A stretch of DNA of 41,633 nt, from the NCBI GenBank assembly GCA_002050465.1, contig MWYX01000047.1:1-41633 (forward strand). The letters are read 5' to 3'. The stretch's first letter is position 1, and each line of letters begins with the position of its first letter. A program made the translations under genes and the position numbers. The notes below the pieces were generated by a model, which saw only the letters and a program-made list of their open reading frames with translations, was not told where the DNA came from and did no database searches. The DNA is from Chitinophagales bacterium 65-1. GTDB lineage: Bacteria > Bacteroidota > Bacteroidia > Chitinophagales > Chitinophagaceae. This document shows positions 23,954 to 33,266 of this stretch, one piece after another.

Positions 23954-25072
23954 ATGACCGGTATAAAAAAATTATTCATTGTTTTACTGCTGTTTTCCCT
24001 AAGTAAAATAGCTGCAGGCCAGGATTCCGTTCAGTATAAAATTAATTCTTCCGGAAAGTTTGAGCTTACCCTTCAGGGAGCATCTCATTTTGCATCGTTA
24101 GCGCTTAAGTGCGTACAGAAGGAGTATCCTAATAAATTAGGTAATGTGCTTGAAGGTGATAGTGATTTGCTTGCCCCTGCAAAAATGCATCCTGCTTTTT
24201 ATGGCTGTTTCGATTGGCATTCTTCAGTACATGGCCATTGGATGCTTGTACGCCTGCTAAAATTATATCCTCAAATGCCGGAAGCGCTTCATATACGTGA
24301 AGTGATAAATAAAAACATTTCTCAAAAAAATATTATAGCGGAAACCGATTATTTTGCGAAACCCATCAACAGGACTTTTGAACGCACCTATGGATGGGCA
24401 TGGCTATTAAAATTATCCGAAGAACTGCATACATGGGATGATCCTGATGCAAAACTTTGGGAGAAAAATCTACAGCCGCTTGCAGATTTAATTGTAAAGC
24501 GTTATATCGATTTTTTGCCTAAGCAAACTTATCCTATCAGGCATGGAACGCATCCTAATACAGCCTTTGGATTGGCATTCGCATATGATTATACAAAATC
24601 AGTTGGTGATAAAGATCTTCTTAAAATGGTTATTGCAAGAAGTAAAGATTATTTTTTGAAAGATACAATTGCCGCACTGGCGTGGGAGCCTAATGGCGCT
24701 GATTTTTTTTCACCTTCTTTGCAGGAAGCTGACCTGATGAGAAGAGTACTTTCCAAAGCAGAATTTACAAAATGGTTCAACAGGTTTTTTAAAGAACTTA
24801 TCCGCCGAAGGCCTAAAAATATTTTAGAGCCGGCTATTGTGTCAGACAGAACGGATCTGCAGATTGTACATCTTGATGGATTAAACCTTAGCCGTACATG
24901 GTGCATGTATTCAATTGTTAAAGCTTTAGGCAGGCAATACCCGTTATATACCCTACTCATACAATCCGCCAGGAAGCATTTACTTTCTGCATTGCCAAAT
25001 ATTGCAAATGGAAATTATAGTGGTGAGCATTGGCTGGCATCATTTGCTGTGTACGCATTATCAATTGAATAA
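23954..25072 (+). CDS. DUF2891 family protein, exported
   Basis: 372 residues with a signal peptide (hydrophobic 6-20, likely cut after AGQ). Family signatures are HPAFYGCFDWHSSVHGHW at 79-96, FERTYGWAWLLKLSEEL, RHGTHPNTAFGLAFAYDY and the EADLMRRVL segment. The pattern of conserved H, W and D residues and helix pairs suggests an alpha/alpha-barrel, as in many glycan-active enzymes, but no function is established to my knowledge. It is followed 40 bases later by an ABC ATPase gene. Confidence 0.85.
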   Translation: MTGIKKLFIVLLLFSLSKIAAGQDSVQYKINSSGKFELTLQGASHFASLALKCVQKEYPNKLGNVLEGDSDLLAPAKMHPAFYGCFDWHSSVHGHWMLVRLLKLYPQMPEALHIREVINKNISQKNIIAETDYFAKPINRTFERTYGWAWLLKLSEELHTWDDPDAKLWEKNLQPLADLIVKRYIDFLPKQTYPIRHGTHPNTAFGLAFAYDYTKSVGDKDLLKMVIARSKDYFLKDTIAALAWEPNGADFFSPSLQEADLMRRVLSKAEFTKWFNRFFKELIRRRPKNILEPAIVSDRTDLQIVHLDGLNLSRTWCMYSIVKALGRQYPLYTLLIQSARKHLLSALPNIANGNYSGEHWLASFAVYALSIE

Positions 25073-25112
25073 TTATTTTTGTGATAATATATTAATATTG
25101 CTGACTAATTAA

Positions 25113-25874
25113 ATGCAAAACACAATCATTTCAGTAAAAGATCTTAAAAAGAATTACGGCAATTTTGCTGCCGTTAAAGGAATTTCTTTTGATGTACTGG
25201 AAGGAGAGATCTTTGGCCTGTTAGGCCCGAATGGCGCCGGTAAGTCTACCACGCTGGAAATTATTGAAACTCTTCGTGATAAAACGGGCGGACAAGTAAT
25301 TGTTGACAATTTTGATCTTGATAAGGAGCCTGATAAAATAAAAAAGATAATCGGGGTACAATTACAAACTTCAGGGTTCTATCCGGGTCTTAACCTTACA
25401 GAGCTGATCCACCTGTTTGGAGGCTTATATAATCAGCCTGTGAATGTTATTGAATTGTTGGAATTAGTAAATTTAAAAGATAAAGCAAAGAATAAATATA
25501 AAGAATTAAGTGGCGGGCAAAAACAACGCTTTTCCATTGCAACTACTTTAATAAATCAGCCTAAAATTATTTTTTTAGATGAACCAACCACAGGGCTTGA
25601 TCCGCAGGCAAGAAGGAATTTATGGGACCTGATAAAAGATATACGCAGCAAAGGCACTACCGTTATAATTACAACACATTATATGGATGAGGCTGAACAA
25701 TTATGCGACAGGGTAGCCATAATGGATGAAGGTAAAATAATAGCATTGGATACGCCAGACAGGTTAATTGATGAGTTGGTGGAAACAGGCTTTGAACGGC
25801 CTAAAATTACCAAATCAGCTAACCTTGAGGATGTTTTTATTAACCTGACCGGCAAACATTTTCGTGAAGATTAA
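25113..25874 (+). CDS. ABC transporter ATP-binding protein without adjacent permease
   Basis: 253 residues. Walker A GPNGAGKST at 38-46, signature LSGGQ at 132-136, Walker B IIFLDEP at 152-158 and H-loop H189 (TTHYMDEAEQ) are intact. The TTGLDPQARR D-loop and the C-terminal segment match the CcmA/DrrA export class. The next gene, 24 bases on, is an FKBP isomerase and no permease is near, so its membrane partner must be elsewhere. TATTTTTG at 25074-25081 could be its -7 box. Confidence 0.9.
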   Translation: MQNTIISVKDLKKNYGNFAAVKGISFDVLEGEIFGLLGPNGAGKSTTLEIIETLRDKTGGQVIVDNFDLDKEPDKIKKIIGVQLQTSGFYPGLNLTELIHLFGGLYNQPVNVIELLELVNLKDKAKNKYKELSGGQKQRFSIATTLINQPKIIFLDEPTTGLDPQARRNLWDLIKDIRSKGTTVIITTHYMDEAEQLCDRVAIMDEGKIIALDTPDRLIDELVETGFERPKITKSANLEDVFINLTGKHFRED

Positions 25875-25898
25875 ATCAATAACCTTTAAAAATTTTTA

Positions 25899-26615
25899 AT
25901 GAAAAAGATTCTTATTATTTGTATTGCTGCCGTATCGGTTGCACAGGCACAGGTAAAAAAAACAACAGCTACAAAAACAACAGCTACAAAAGCTATTGCA
26001 CCCGTTTTTAAAAATTCTATTGATAGCTTAAGTTATGCTATAGGAATACAAGTTGCATCTTATTACAATGTTCAGGGGGTAACCATAGTAAACCCTGCTC
26101 TAATTAAGAAGGCGTTTGATGATGTATATGGTAAAAAAACTTTATTATTATCCCCTGAACAATCAAATATTACAATTCAAAATAAATTAAAAGCCTATAT
26201 GAACAGCAAAAATTCTGCAGTAAAAGAAGAAGGAAAAAAATTCCTGGCAGAGAATAAAAAAAGACAAGGCGTGGTTGAACTGCCTAATGGCCTGCAATAT
26301 GAAATAATAAAACAGGGAGCCGGTGAAAAACCGAAAGCCACAGACACTGTAAAAGCGCATTATGCAGGCAGTTTGATAAACGGACAGGAGTTTGACAACT
26401 CTTATAAAAGAGGACAACCCTTGGAAATACCTGTTGGTGGTGTTATCCAGGGATGGGTGCAGGCTTTGCAAATGATGCCTGTTGGCAGTAAATGGAAGTT
26501 ATTCATCCCATCCGATCTTGGTTATGGAGATAGGGGAGCAGGAGGTGCAATTCCGGGTGGGGCCACTTTAATATTTGACATTGAGCTTTTAGAAATTGTA
26601 AACAGACCAAAATAA
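25899..26615 (+). CDS. FKBP-type peptidyl-prolyl isomerase, exported (FkpA/Mip type)
   Basis: 238 residues. Signal peptide 1-17 (ends AQA), a short repetitive K/T/A linker (12-base direct repeat in the DNA), an FKBP_N dimerisation region at about 36-120, and an FKBP domain at about 140-235 with DTVKAHYAGSLINGQEFDNS and the GAIPGGATLIFDIELL end. It speeds cis-trans proline isomerisation and helps folding in the periplasm. Probably co-transcribed with the ABC ATPase. Confidence 0.93.
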   Translation: MKKILIICIAAVSVAQAQVKKTTATKTTATKAIAPVFKNSIDSLSYAIGIQVASYYNVQGVTIVNPALIKKAFDDVYGKKTLLLSPEQSNITIQNKLKAYMNSKNSAVKEEGKKFLAENKKRQGVVELPNGLQYEIIKQGAGEKPKATDTVKAHYAGSLINGQEFDNSYKRGQPLEIPVGGVIQGWVQALQMMPVGSKWKLFIPSDLGYGDRGAGGAIPGGATLIFDIELLEIVNRPK

Positions 26616-26702
26616 AAACTCCTGTATAAACTGCCTGTCAATAATGGCTTAAACCGGCAAAAAATAAATTAAAAGATTAATTTACAATTTAAATAAATAA
26701 AC

Positions 26703-27305
26703 ATGCCTTTATCAGAAGATGGCTTTGTGGGTGGCAATGTCCCTCTGTCGGAGGGGTTTGAGGAGACCGATCTTCGTTATCCTATTGGTAAAATAGAAGA
26801 CCAGCTATTTAGTAATAAAGGAGTGTATGATGAAAAAGTAAAGGCTTCTTATTTACGGGAAATACAATTGTGCCCGTCAATGTTAGAGCAGGCAATTTTA
26901 AATTTAGACGAGCATCAACTAAATGTTCCATACCGTGATGGAGGCTGGACAGGTAAACAGGTAATACATCATGTTGCGGATAGCCATATGAATGCATATG
27001 TAAGATTTAAACTTGCACTTACAGAAGATAATCCAACTATTAAGCCATATGATGAAGCTGCATGGGCTACCCTGAGTGATACTCAAAACATTGCTGTAAA
27101 TATTTCTCTAACCTTATTGCATGCTTTACATACACGATGGGTTGAGCTCATGAAAAATATGAGCGAAGCCGATTGGCAAAGAACCATTTTTCATCCTGAG
27201 CACCAGCGTAAAATAAGTTTGTGGGATATGGCCGGAACGTATGCCTGGCATGGCAGGCATCATGCTGCGCATATTACAAAACTTAGAGAAAGAATGGGTT
27301 GGTAA
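26703..27305 (+). CDS. DinB/YfiT-like putative metal-dependent hydrolase
   Basis: 200 residues. The core from LRYPIG (24-29) to the end RERMGW aligns with YfiT/BstA: YRDGGWTGKQVIHHVADSHMN at 77-97 and YAWHGRHHAAHI at 180-191 supply the three-histidine metal site of the DinB four-helix bundle. Residues 1-21 have no counterpart, and a hairpin repeat (26741-26755) encodes part of them (VPLSEG). The ATG at 26703 is the only good start in frame, so the repeat seems to have become the N-terminus. Substrate is unknown; thiol transferases are among the relatives. Confidence 0.87.
   Translation: MPLSEDGFVGGNVPLSEGFEETDLRYPIGKIEDQLFSNKGVYDEKVKASYLREIQLCPSMLEQAILNLDEHQLNVPYRDGGWTGKQVIHHVADSHMNAYVRFKLALTEDNPTIKPYDEAAWATLSDTQNIAVNISLTLLHALHTRWVELMKNMSEADWQRTIFHPEHQRKISLWDMAGTYAWHGRHHAAHITKLRERMGW
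26741..26755. repeat. CCCTC-GAGGG hairpin repeat inside the DinB-like gene start
   Basis: CCCTC and GGAGGG pair around a short loop, in coding DNA for residues 13-18. It resembles the C/G-rich hairpins near ftsY. Confidence 0.5.
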
Positions 27306-27336
27306 TTATTGGTAAATAAAGTAAATAAAGCAATAA

Positions 27337-27897
27337 GTGAGTGAACAATTACCGTGGAAGGTATTATCATCTGAATATATAACAAATAAATATTTTTTTA
27401 GAGCAAGGAGAGATAAGTGTGAAACTGCTGAAGGAAAAATAATTGCTGAGTATTATGTTGTTGAGCTTGATGAAACAATGTGTGCATTAGGCATCACTGA
27501 TGATAATATGGTAGTAATGGTAAAACAATACCGTCATCCTATCGGTAAAATATTATTGGAACTTCCCGGAGGTTTTGCTGAAAAGAATGAACCCCCCGAA
27601 AAAGCGATTGCAAGGGAAATGCTGGAAGAAACAGGTTACGAATTTAAGAAATTTGAATTGGTAGGGGAGGTGGCTGCAAACCCCGGTGTTTTAGATAATT
27701 ATACTAAACTTTATTTGGCAACCGGTGGCAAAAAAGTTACCGAACAAAAGCTTGATTCTAATGAAGAAATTAAGGTTGAGCTAATACCGCTTGATGAATT
27801 GATAGAAATGTTATTGCAAAATAAAATTGAGCAGTCACTACATGCCAATTGTATTTTTTATTCTTTATTAAAGTTGGGAACATTGAAAGTAAGTTGA
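27337..27897 (+). CDS. NUDIX hydrolase (ADP-ribose pyrophosphatase-like)
   Basis: 186 residues from a GTG start at 27337. The full Nudix box runs from G79 to Y101: GFAEKNE, then REMLEETGY, matching GX5EX7REUXEEXGU. ELPGG before it and the later E-rich helix fit the ADP-ribose/NDP-sugar group. It hydrolyses a nucleoside diphosphate linked to another moiety; the exact substrate is not readable. It follows the DinB gene by 31 bases with a GTAAATAAA repeat between, and converges with folC. Confidence 0.9.
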   Translation: MSEQLPWKVLSSEYITNKYFFRARRDKCETAEGKIIAEYYVVELDETMCALGITDDNMVVMVKQYRHPIGKILLELPGGFAEKNEPPEKAIAREMLEETGYEFKKFELVGEVAANPGVLDNYTKLYLATGGKKVTEQKLDSNEEIKVELIPLDELIEMLLQNKIEQSLHANCIFYSLLKLGTLKVS

Positions 27898-27930
27898 TAG
27901 TTCATGGATCATTTTTAATAGAAACGGAGT

Positions 27931-29238
27931 TTAATACAAGGAATTGTCAGGGTTTATTTCTCCAACAATAAAAACGCTGCCACAAACAACAATTAAGTCT
28001 TCTTTATCAGCTTTTTTTATAGCCGCTTTCAGCGCTTCATTTACTTCCTTATATTTTTCTCCATTTAAATTGTAGGATTTTGATTTTTCTAAAAGTTCAT
28101 TTTCCGGCAGTGCTCTTGGTATTTGCGCTTTGGTAAAATAATACATTGCATTTTCAGGAAGCAGCGATAAGATTTTATTTGCATCTTTATCTTTTACTAT
28201 TCCAAAAATAATATGCAGTTTTTTATAATTGCATAAAGATATTTGTTGAAGTAGTTGTTTAATCCCGTCTTGATTGTGTGCTACATCCAATGCTATCATT
28301 GGTTGCAGCCCAATAATATCCCATCTTCCATGTAGGCCGGTAAGTTTTTTTACTGAGTTTAATGCTGTGAAAACTTTTTCTTTTTCAAAATTAATACCGG
28401 ACTTTTTTAATTGTTCTACTGCCGTTAGCACAGTTAATAAGTTCTTTTGCTGATATATTCCATTCAGATCAAGAGCGTATTTCTCTTTCTGTTGGGTAAT
28501 AGTTTCATAAACGGCCACTTCCAACACATTATCTTTTAAAATTGAACTATTGATACTGAATCTATCTTCTGCAAAAACAATTTCAGCATTACATTGCGTT
28601 GCTTTCTCTATAAAAATACTTTTCGTTTCAGGAAGTGACTCGCCAATTACAACGGGCACGTTTGGTTTGATGATACCGGCTTTTTCAAAAGCAATTTTCT
28701 CAAGTGTATCGCCTAAAATATTTACGTGATCATACCCAATATTAGTGATGATGCTTAATTGGGGTGTAATAACATTTGTACTGTCTAACCTGCCGCCCAG
28801 CCCTGTTTCAATTACAGCAATGTCCACTTTTTGTTCTGCAAAATATTGTAATGCCATTACTACCGTTAATTCAAAGAAAGAAGGATTTATCTCTTCAGAG
28901 ATGTTCTTAATATTTTCTACAAATGAAACAACAAATTCCTCGCTAATATATTCCCCATCTACTTTTATCCGTTCTCTAAAATCTTTTAAATGAGGAGAAG
29001 TATATAACCCTGTTTTGTAACCTGATCGTTGTAAAATCGCTCCCAGCATATGACTTACAGAGCCTTTGCCATTTGTACCGGCAACATGAATAGTTTTTAT
29101 TTTATTTTGGGGATTGCCAACAGTTTCGCAGAGTAAAATGGTATTTGTAATATCTTTTTTATATGCAGCAGCCCCTATCTTACTAAATAATGGAAGCCTG
29201 GTTAAAAGATATTCCAGCGTTTGCTGATAATTCATCAC
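27931..29238 (-). CDS. folC: Dihydrofolate synthase / folylpolyglutamate synthase
   Basis: 435 residues. P-loop GTNGKGS at 54-60, the SPHL and RIKVDGEYIS segments, GGRLDSTNV and a C-terminal DVAHNQDG block identify the Mur-ligase-like FolC family. It adds glutamate to dihydropteroate or folates. It is last in a run of six minus-strand genes, 17 bases after tonB. Two ATGs stand in tandem at the start; either is possible. Confidence 0.94.
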   Translation of the reverse strand: MMNYQQTLEYLLTRLPLFSKIGAAAYKKDITNTILLCETVGNPQNKIKTIHVAGTNGKGSVSHMLGAILQRSGYKTGLYTSPHLKDFRERIKVDGEYISEEFVVSFVENIKNISEEINPSFFELTVVMALQYFAEQKVDIAVIETGLGGRLDSTNVITPQLSIITNIGYDHVNILGDTLEKIAFEKAGIIKPNVPVVIGESLPETKSIFIEKATQCNAEIVFAEDRFSINSSILKDNVLEVAVYETITQQKEKYALDLNGIYQQKNLLTVLTAVEQLKKSGINFEKEKVFTALNSVKKLTGLHGRWDIIGLQPMIALDVAHNQDGIKQLLQQISLCNYKKLHIIFGIVKDKDANKILSLLPENAMYYFTKAQIPRALPENELLEKSKSYNLNGEKYKEVNEALKAAIKKADKEDLIVVCGSVFIVGEINPDNSLY

Positions 29239-29255
29239 TGCAAATTAACAGCAGC

Positions 29256-30107
29256 TTATTGGATATTAAAATTAAATTGTACGGTAACAGTTGATTCGTG
29301 GTCTGCTTTATCAAATCTAACATTGCGCAGATAATCAACTATCGCATTGGCATATGCCCTTGCGGTAGTGCTTGAATTTCTACCAAAACCTGCAAAAGTT
29401 CCAACACCTTCGGGGGTTACTTTAACGATCGCATAGATAGTTGCTTTTTCAAGATCACCAGTAAAAGAATAATATCTAACGATCTTTCTATTGCCAATTA
29501 CTTTTGGTCCGCCAACCCTGCTACCTGGTGAATTTCCATAGGAATCAGGCTTTCCTGTCGGACTTCCTGCATCTCCATTGCCTGGTTTATATCCCTGGTT
29601 TTTATAACCATTATCCTGGTCTGCACCATTTCCACCTGTGCCGTTCCCTCCTTTATATAATGCAATTTTTGGTTTTGGCGGAGTTGGATTTGGATTTACT
29701 ACAGGCGCTGTATTATTTGATTTTGTTGGTTTTGTAATAGTTTCTTTTGCGATATTTTTTGATTCGTTGTCAGGCTTTAATGGTTTTGTAACAGGAGCTG
29801 CCTCTTTATCATCATCTTCATTAGCCTGTATATCTTTTGAAGGCTCCTCATAGGTTGCCGCTGATTTTTGTGTTGATTGTGGTTCAGACACATCTGGCGC
29901 AGGATCGCCTTTTACTACTGGTTGTACATTACCGATACCTTCATGTTCATTTCCTAAATTAATTTCGATCAGATCCTGAATAGCCGGAACAGGAGGAAAT
30001 TGCAACGGCCATTTATATAAAAAGGCTATGGCAACCAGTAAACCACAAATAATAGCAGTGTAGGATAATGCCTTTGTATTCTTTTTTATTTCAAAAGTGT
30101 CAGTCAT
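29256..30107 (-). CDS. TonB-like energy transducer, membrane-anchored
   Basis: 283 residues. One TM helix near the N-terminus (about 15-31), then a long Pro/Lys/Asn/Gly-rich linker (about 60-200) that would span the periplasm, then a small C-terminal domain (YYSFTGDLEKATIYAIVKV and VTVQFNFNIQ) with TonB-like strands. It would transfer ion-motive energy to outer-membrane receptors. ExbB and ExbD genes, often upstream, are absent from this window. Confidence 0.75.
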   Translation of the reverse strand: MTDTFEIKKNTKALSYTAIICGLLVAIAFLYKWPLQFPPVPAIQDLIEINLGNEHEGIGNVQPVVKGDPAPDVSEPQSTQKSAATYEEPSKDIQANEDDDKEAAPVTKPLKPDNESKNIAKETITKPTKSNNTAPVVNPNPTPPKPKIALYKGGNGTGGNGADQDNGYKNQGYKPGNGDAGSPTGKPDSYGNSPGSRVGGPKVIGNRKIVRYYSFTGDLEKATIYAIVKVTPEGVGTFAGFGRNSSTTARAYANAIVDYLRNVRFDKADHESTVTVQFNFNIQ

Positions 30108-30195
30108 GTATGTTTCTCAGGTATTGAATTATTATACCAAATTACTTTAAACGCATAAATGCGATGCTAAGTATTCTGTTAAAAAAAATTAATGA

Positions 30196-30926
30196 TTATC
30201 CGATTTTATTGTATAGAAAACCAGGCATCCATTTTAATAGTTGAGCAATAAGCCACCAACGCTTTGTTATATACACTCTTTTCTTTTTATTTTTTATTGC
30301 ATTATACATTTGCATGGCCGCTTTTTCAGGTGTTGCTACCCAGAATTTCCCATCTCCTTTTGCCATGTAGGTATTTACAAATCCGGGCTGAATATCAGTT
30401 ACTAAAATATCTTTTTTTAATCTCTTTGCTCTATAATAAAGCCCTTCCATATAATTACTTTCAAAGGCCTTACTGGCATTGTATGCAGGTGCATAGCTGT
30501 TACCCCTTATGGATGCAACAGAAGATGTACAGGCAATTTGACCGTGCCCCTGGTTAACTAAATAATTAAAAGCATAACAGATTATTTCTATAATCCATTT
30601 ACGTTAACGTCCGTTGTTCGCTTTTCAATATCCCAGTCCAGTTCATTACTTACATCTCCATAACCACTGTTATAGATAATGATATCAAGTCCATCCAGTT
30701 TTTGTATCAATGTTTGCAGGTGTGGGATATTTTCTTTCCCCGTAACATCAAAACATTCAGTTACAATATTTTTAGGGAATTTTTTTTGCAGAGAAAGAAG
30801 CAATTCATTTCGTCTTCCGGTTATTCCAACAAAATATCCTTTTTTGGCATAGATGGTTGCCAGTTCTCTGCCGATGCCTGAAGTTGCTCCGATGATTATA
30901 ACTTTTTGTTGAATGGTTTCAGGCAT
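30196..30926 (-). pseudogene. Short-chain dehydrogenase/reductase split by a frameshift
   Basis: The first frame (112 codons from ATG 30924-30926) has the Rossmann motif GATSGIG at 13-19 and ends NVNGL then stop at 30588. One base more near 30590-30592 would give NG-F-IEII and continue in the frame that runs on to 30196, through SSVASIRGNS and YNASKAF to DIQPGFVNT. The catalytic S and YxxxK are only in the second part, so the first frame alone cannot be active. The second part has an internal ATG at 30450 but lacks the nucleotide fold. It overlaps yggS by 8 bases. A sequencing error is possible. Confidence 0.75.
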
Positions 30927-31596
30927 TGTAATTTCTTTCTCCGAAAATTAAGCTTCCTATTCTTACCATATTGCTTCCTTCTTCAATGGCAAGTTTATAA
31001 TCGGCGCTCATCCCCATTGACAAAGTGGTTAGTTGGCAGTTGTTAGTTTTAAGACGGCTATAACTATGAAACAACGTTTTTAAATAACGGAATTCATTTC
31101 GAATAGTTTCTTCATTTTCAGTAAATGATGCCATTCCCATCAATCCGCAGATCTTTATACTCTTCAGATCTTTTAATTCAGTGCTTCCAAAAATATCATC
31201 CAGTTCATCTTCATTTAACCCAAATTTTGTTTCTTCCTCTGCAATGTGTATTTGTAAAAGACAATTTATAATGCGCTTACTTTTTTCTCCCTGTTTATTT
31301 ATTTCTTTTAAAAGCTTAAAACTATCAACTCCATGAATTAGTGAAACAAACGGAGCAATAAATTTTCCTTTATTGCTTTGAAGATGACCAATAAAATGCC
31401 ATTGAATATCTTTTGGCAGGGCTTCATATTTATCAGCTAATTCCTGAACATAATTTTCACCAAAATCTCTTTGGCCTAGATCATACAATACTTTTATATC
31501 TTCTATAGGTTTGCTTTTAGATACAGCAATTAAGGTTATATCGTTTAATTGTAATTCTTCTTTTATTTTTTTATATGTTTCTTTATTTACAGCCAT
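30919..31596 (-). CDS. YggS/PLPBP family pyridoxal-phosphate-binding protein
   Basis: 225 residues. K27 (AVSKSKP) is the PLP lysine, with FGENYVQE at 45-52, HFIGHLQSNK at 67-76 and SMGMSADYKLAIEEGSNMVR near the end. It keeps vitamin B6 balance and has no known catalytic turnover. Residues 182-191 (LKTNNCQLTT) are an oddity: they are encoded by three 7-base units just before the conserved SMGMS motif, a loop that tolerates variation. It begins one base after the permease stop and overlaps the SDR by eight bases. Confidence 0.93.
   Translation of the reverse strand: MAVNKETYKKIKEELQLNDITLIAVSKSKPIEDIKVLYDLGQRDFGENYVQELADKYEALPKDIQWHFIGHLQSNKGKFIAPFVSLIHGVDSFKLLKEINKQGEKSKRIINCLLQIHIAEEETKFGLNEDELDDIFGSTELKDLKSIKICGLMGMASFTENEETIRNEFRYLKTLFHSYSRLKTNNCQLTTLSMGMSADYKLAIEEGSNMVRIGSLIFGERNYNA
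31028..31048. repeat. Three 7-base units (AACTAAC/AACTGCC) inside yggS
   Basis: On the minus strand the units are AACTAAC, AACTGCC and AACTAAC: 21 bases, seven codons, within residues 183-190. Confidence 0.75.
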
Positions 31597-31597
31597 A

Positions 31598-33262
31598 TTA
31601 AATTGAAATTTTAACCCAGGGTAAATTTTGAATTCTTTTAAACAACATATAACAGCCTGCTGCTGATAAGGGAATAAGACAATAGGTAAGCCAGGTATTT
31701 TTTAATATGAGGTAATGTAAACCTACCAATGCTGCTATGATAATTAAATGCAAAATTACCTGCAAAAAACGGCCACTTTGTTGCCTGGTATTTTGTTGCC
31801 GCGAAAAAGGAAGAGTATGATCACTTATGTTTGCGATCAATAAAAAAATCAGGATGTTATTGAAAAAGCCTAATACAAAGTCATCCACTATTGCAATACC
31901 CCATATATAAAAGGAAAAAATAAAAAAGATAAGAAATATGGGCAAGAAAAATTTACTCAGCAAGGCTTTAATGCTCCCACTTATAATTTGCCCCGGCTTT
32001 GCCAACGGTGTTGACTGGTATATCCACGAAGCCTGAAAATTTTCATGAAAGGCTATAAAAGCAAGACTTGAACCGATACTAAGCATCGGGAGATAAACAA
32101 AGAACAAAAACATGTTAGTTGTTGGTAAATTCTGCCATAATCTACTTACATCATTACCATTTTTAAATACAAAAATAAAAATGAACACAAAAATGTAAGC
32201 AAGACTGGGGTAGAATTGTATTTTAAAACCTTTATCACGGCCCGTAATTTTCCAAACCATTTCAAAGCTGCAGCTTTCTGCTTTTGAAGTGCAGAATATT
32301 GCTGATAATCTTTCTGAAATACTCTTTTGTACGTGTCTCTTATGTGTAATAGCGTTTTTACTTACTGCATCATTATTTAATGCTGCTAATTTAATTGCAA
32401 AGGAGGGGGCGAGGTATTTTATCATTAACCAAAATGTAAAAACAGGTAATAAAATTGCACAGCCGATCATTAATAAATGAATTCCATCAAAATTTAACTG
32501 ATAAACACTTTCTAATGTTAACGCCATCCAAACAGGAGGTAAAAAAAAAGAATACCAATGTAATTGAAAATTACTCACCATGTTCTCGAAGTTCACTAAT
32601 TGTGGTAATACCTGAAAACCTACAGCAAAAAATATGGTCATGAAAATCTGAAAGTAACCCACCATTTCTTTTACTTTTTGCTCATTGCTAAACCTAAGAA
32701 TTACTGTATATAAAAGATATGTTATAAATACAGCAAACATTATTGTTAATAAAGCAGTAACAATACTCGCCATACCTATAATAAAACCAAACCCTATAAA
32801 AATAAAAACAACCGGCAGCAGGGCTAATGCTATTGCAAACTGTAACAGATAAACAAGGATATGAACTAAACGTGCAATAAATAAGGTTCTGCCGTTAACA
32901 GGTTTTGATAGGATTATCTGATTGTCTGTGGTATCTAACAAAACTGAGCTAAAATCTGTTATCATAGTTAAAGCCATCATGAATAAAATGTACGAGTGAA
33001 TTAAAGCCATACAAATAACAAATGATTTTACATTGAACACTAAGAGGCCCACAAATAATCCAAAAAAGGTATAAATTATTAAAGTGATCAAAAGGGGATT
33101 ACCCTTTTCTTTTTGTTGCTGTTGCCGCCAGTTAAAGTACTCCCTCCTGCGGTCCATTAATAATTTGGTTTCAGTAATAATTTTCAATTTTTCAAAATCT
33201 ACACCTTGTTTTGCAAGTAGTTTTGCAAAAAATAATACAGCTTTTAATATGAATTTATCCAT
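31598..33262 (-). CDS. Large ABC-type membrane protein (permease partner, DUF5687-like)
   Basis: 554 residues, mostly hydrophobic, with about 12 or more TM segments and two similar halves separated by a loop near 300-340 (NDAVSKNAITHKRHVQKS). Its start is four bases after the stop of the ABC ATPase gene, so the two form one exporter-like unit. The N-terminal part with RRREYFNWRQ resembles the large Bacteroidota permease-like families. The transported substrate is unknown. Confidence 0.75.
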   Translation of the reverse strand: MDKFILKAVLFFAKLLAKQGVDFEKLKIITETKLLMDRRREYFNWRQQQQKEKGNPLLITLIIYTFFGLFVGLLVFNVKSFVICMALIHSYILFMMALTMITDFSSVLLDTTDNQIILSKPVNGRTLFIARLVHILVYLLQFAIALALLPVVFIFIGFGFIIGMASIVTALLTIMFAVFITYLLYTVILRFSNEQKVKEMVGYFQIFMTIFFAVGFQVLPQLVNFENMVSNFQLHWYSFFLPPVWMALTLESVYQLNFDGIHLLMIGCAILLPVFTFWLMIKYLAPSFAIKLAALNNDAVSKNAITHKRHVQKSISERLSAIFCTSKAESCSFEMVWKITGRDKGFKIQFYPSLAYIFVFIFIFVFKNGNDVSRLWQNLPTTNMFLFFVYLPMLSIGSSLAFIAFHENFQASWIYQSTPLAKPGQIISGSIKALLSKFFLPIFLIFFIFSFYIWGIAIVDDFVLGFFNNILIFLLIANISDHTLPFSRQQNTRQQSGRFLQVILHLIIIAALVGLHYLILKNTWLTYCLIPLSAAGCYMLFKRIQNLPWVKISI

Positions 33263-33266
33263 ACAA

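Noticed and set aside
25919-26000. Short tandem repeat in the FKBP gene as a mobile element
   Set aside because: It is a 12-base in-frame repeat encoding a flexible K/T/A linker, common in such proteins.
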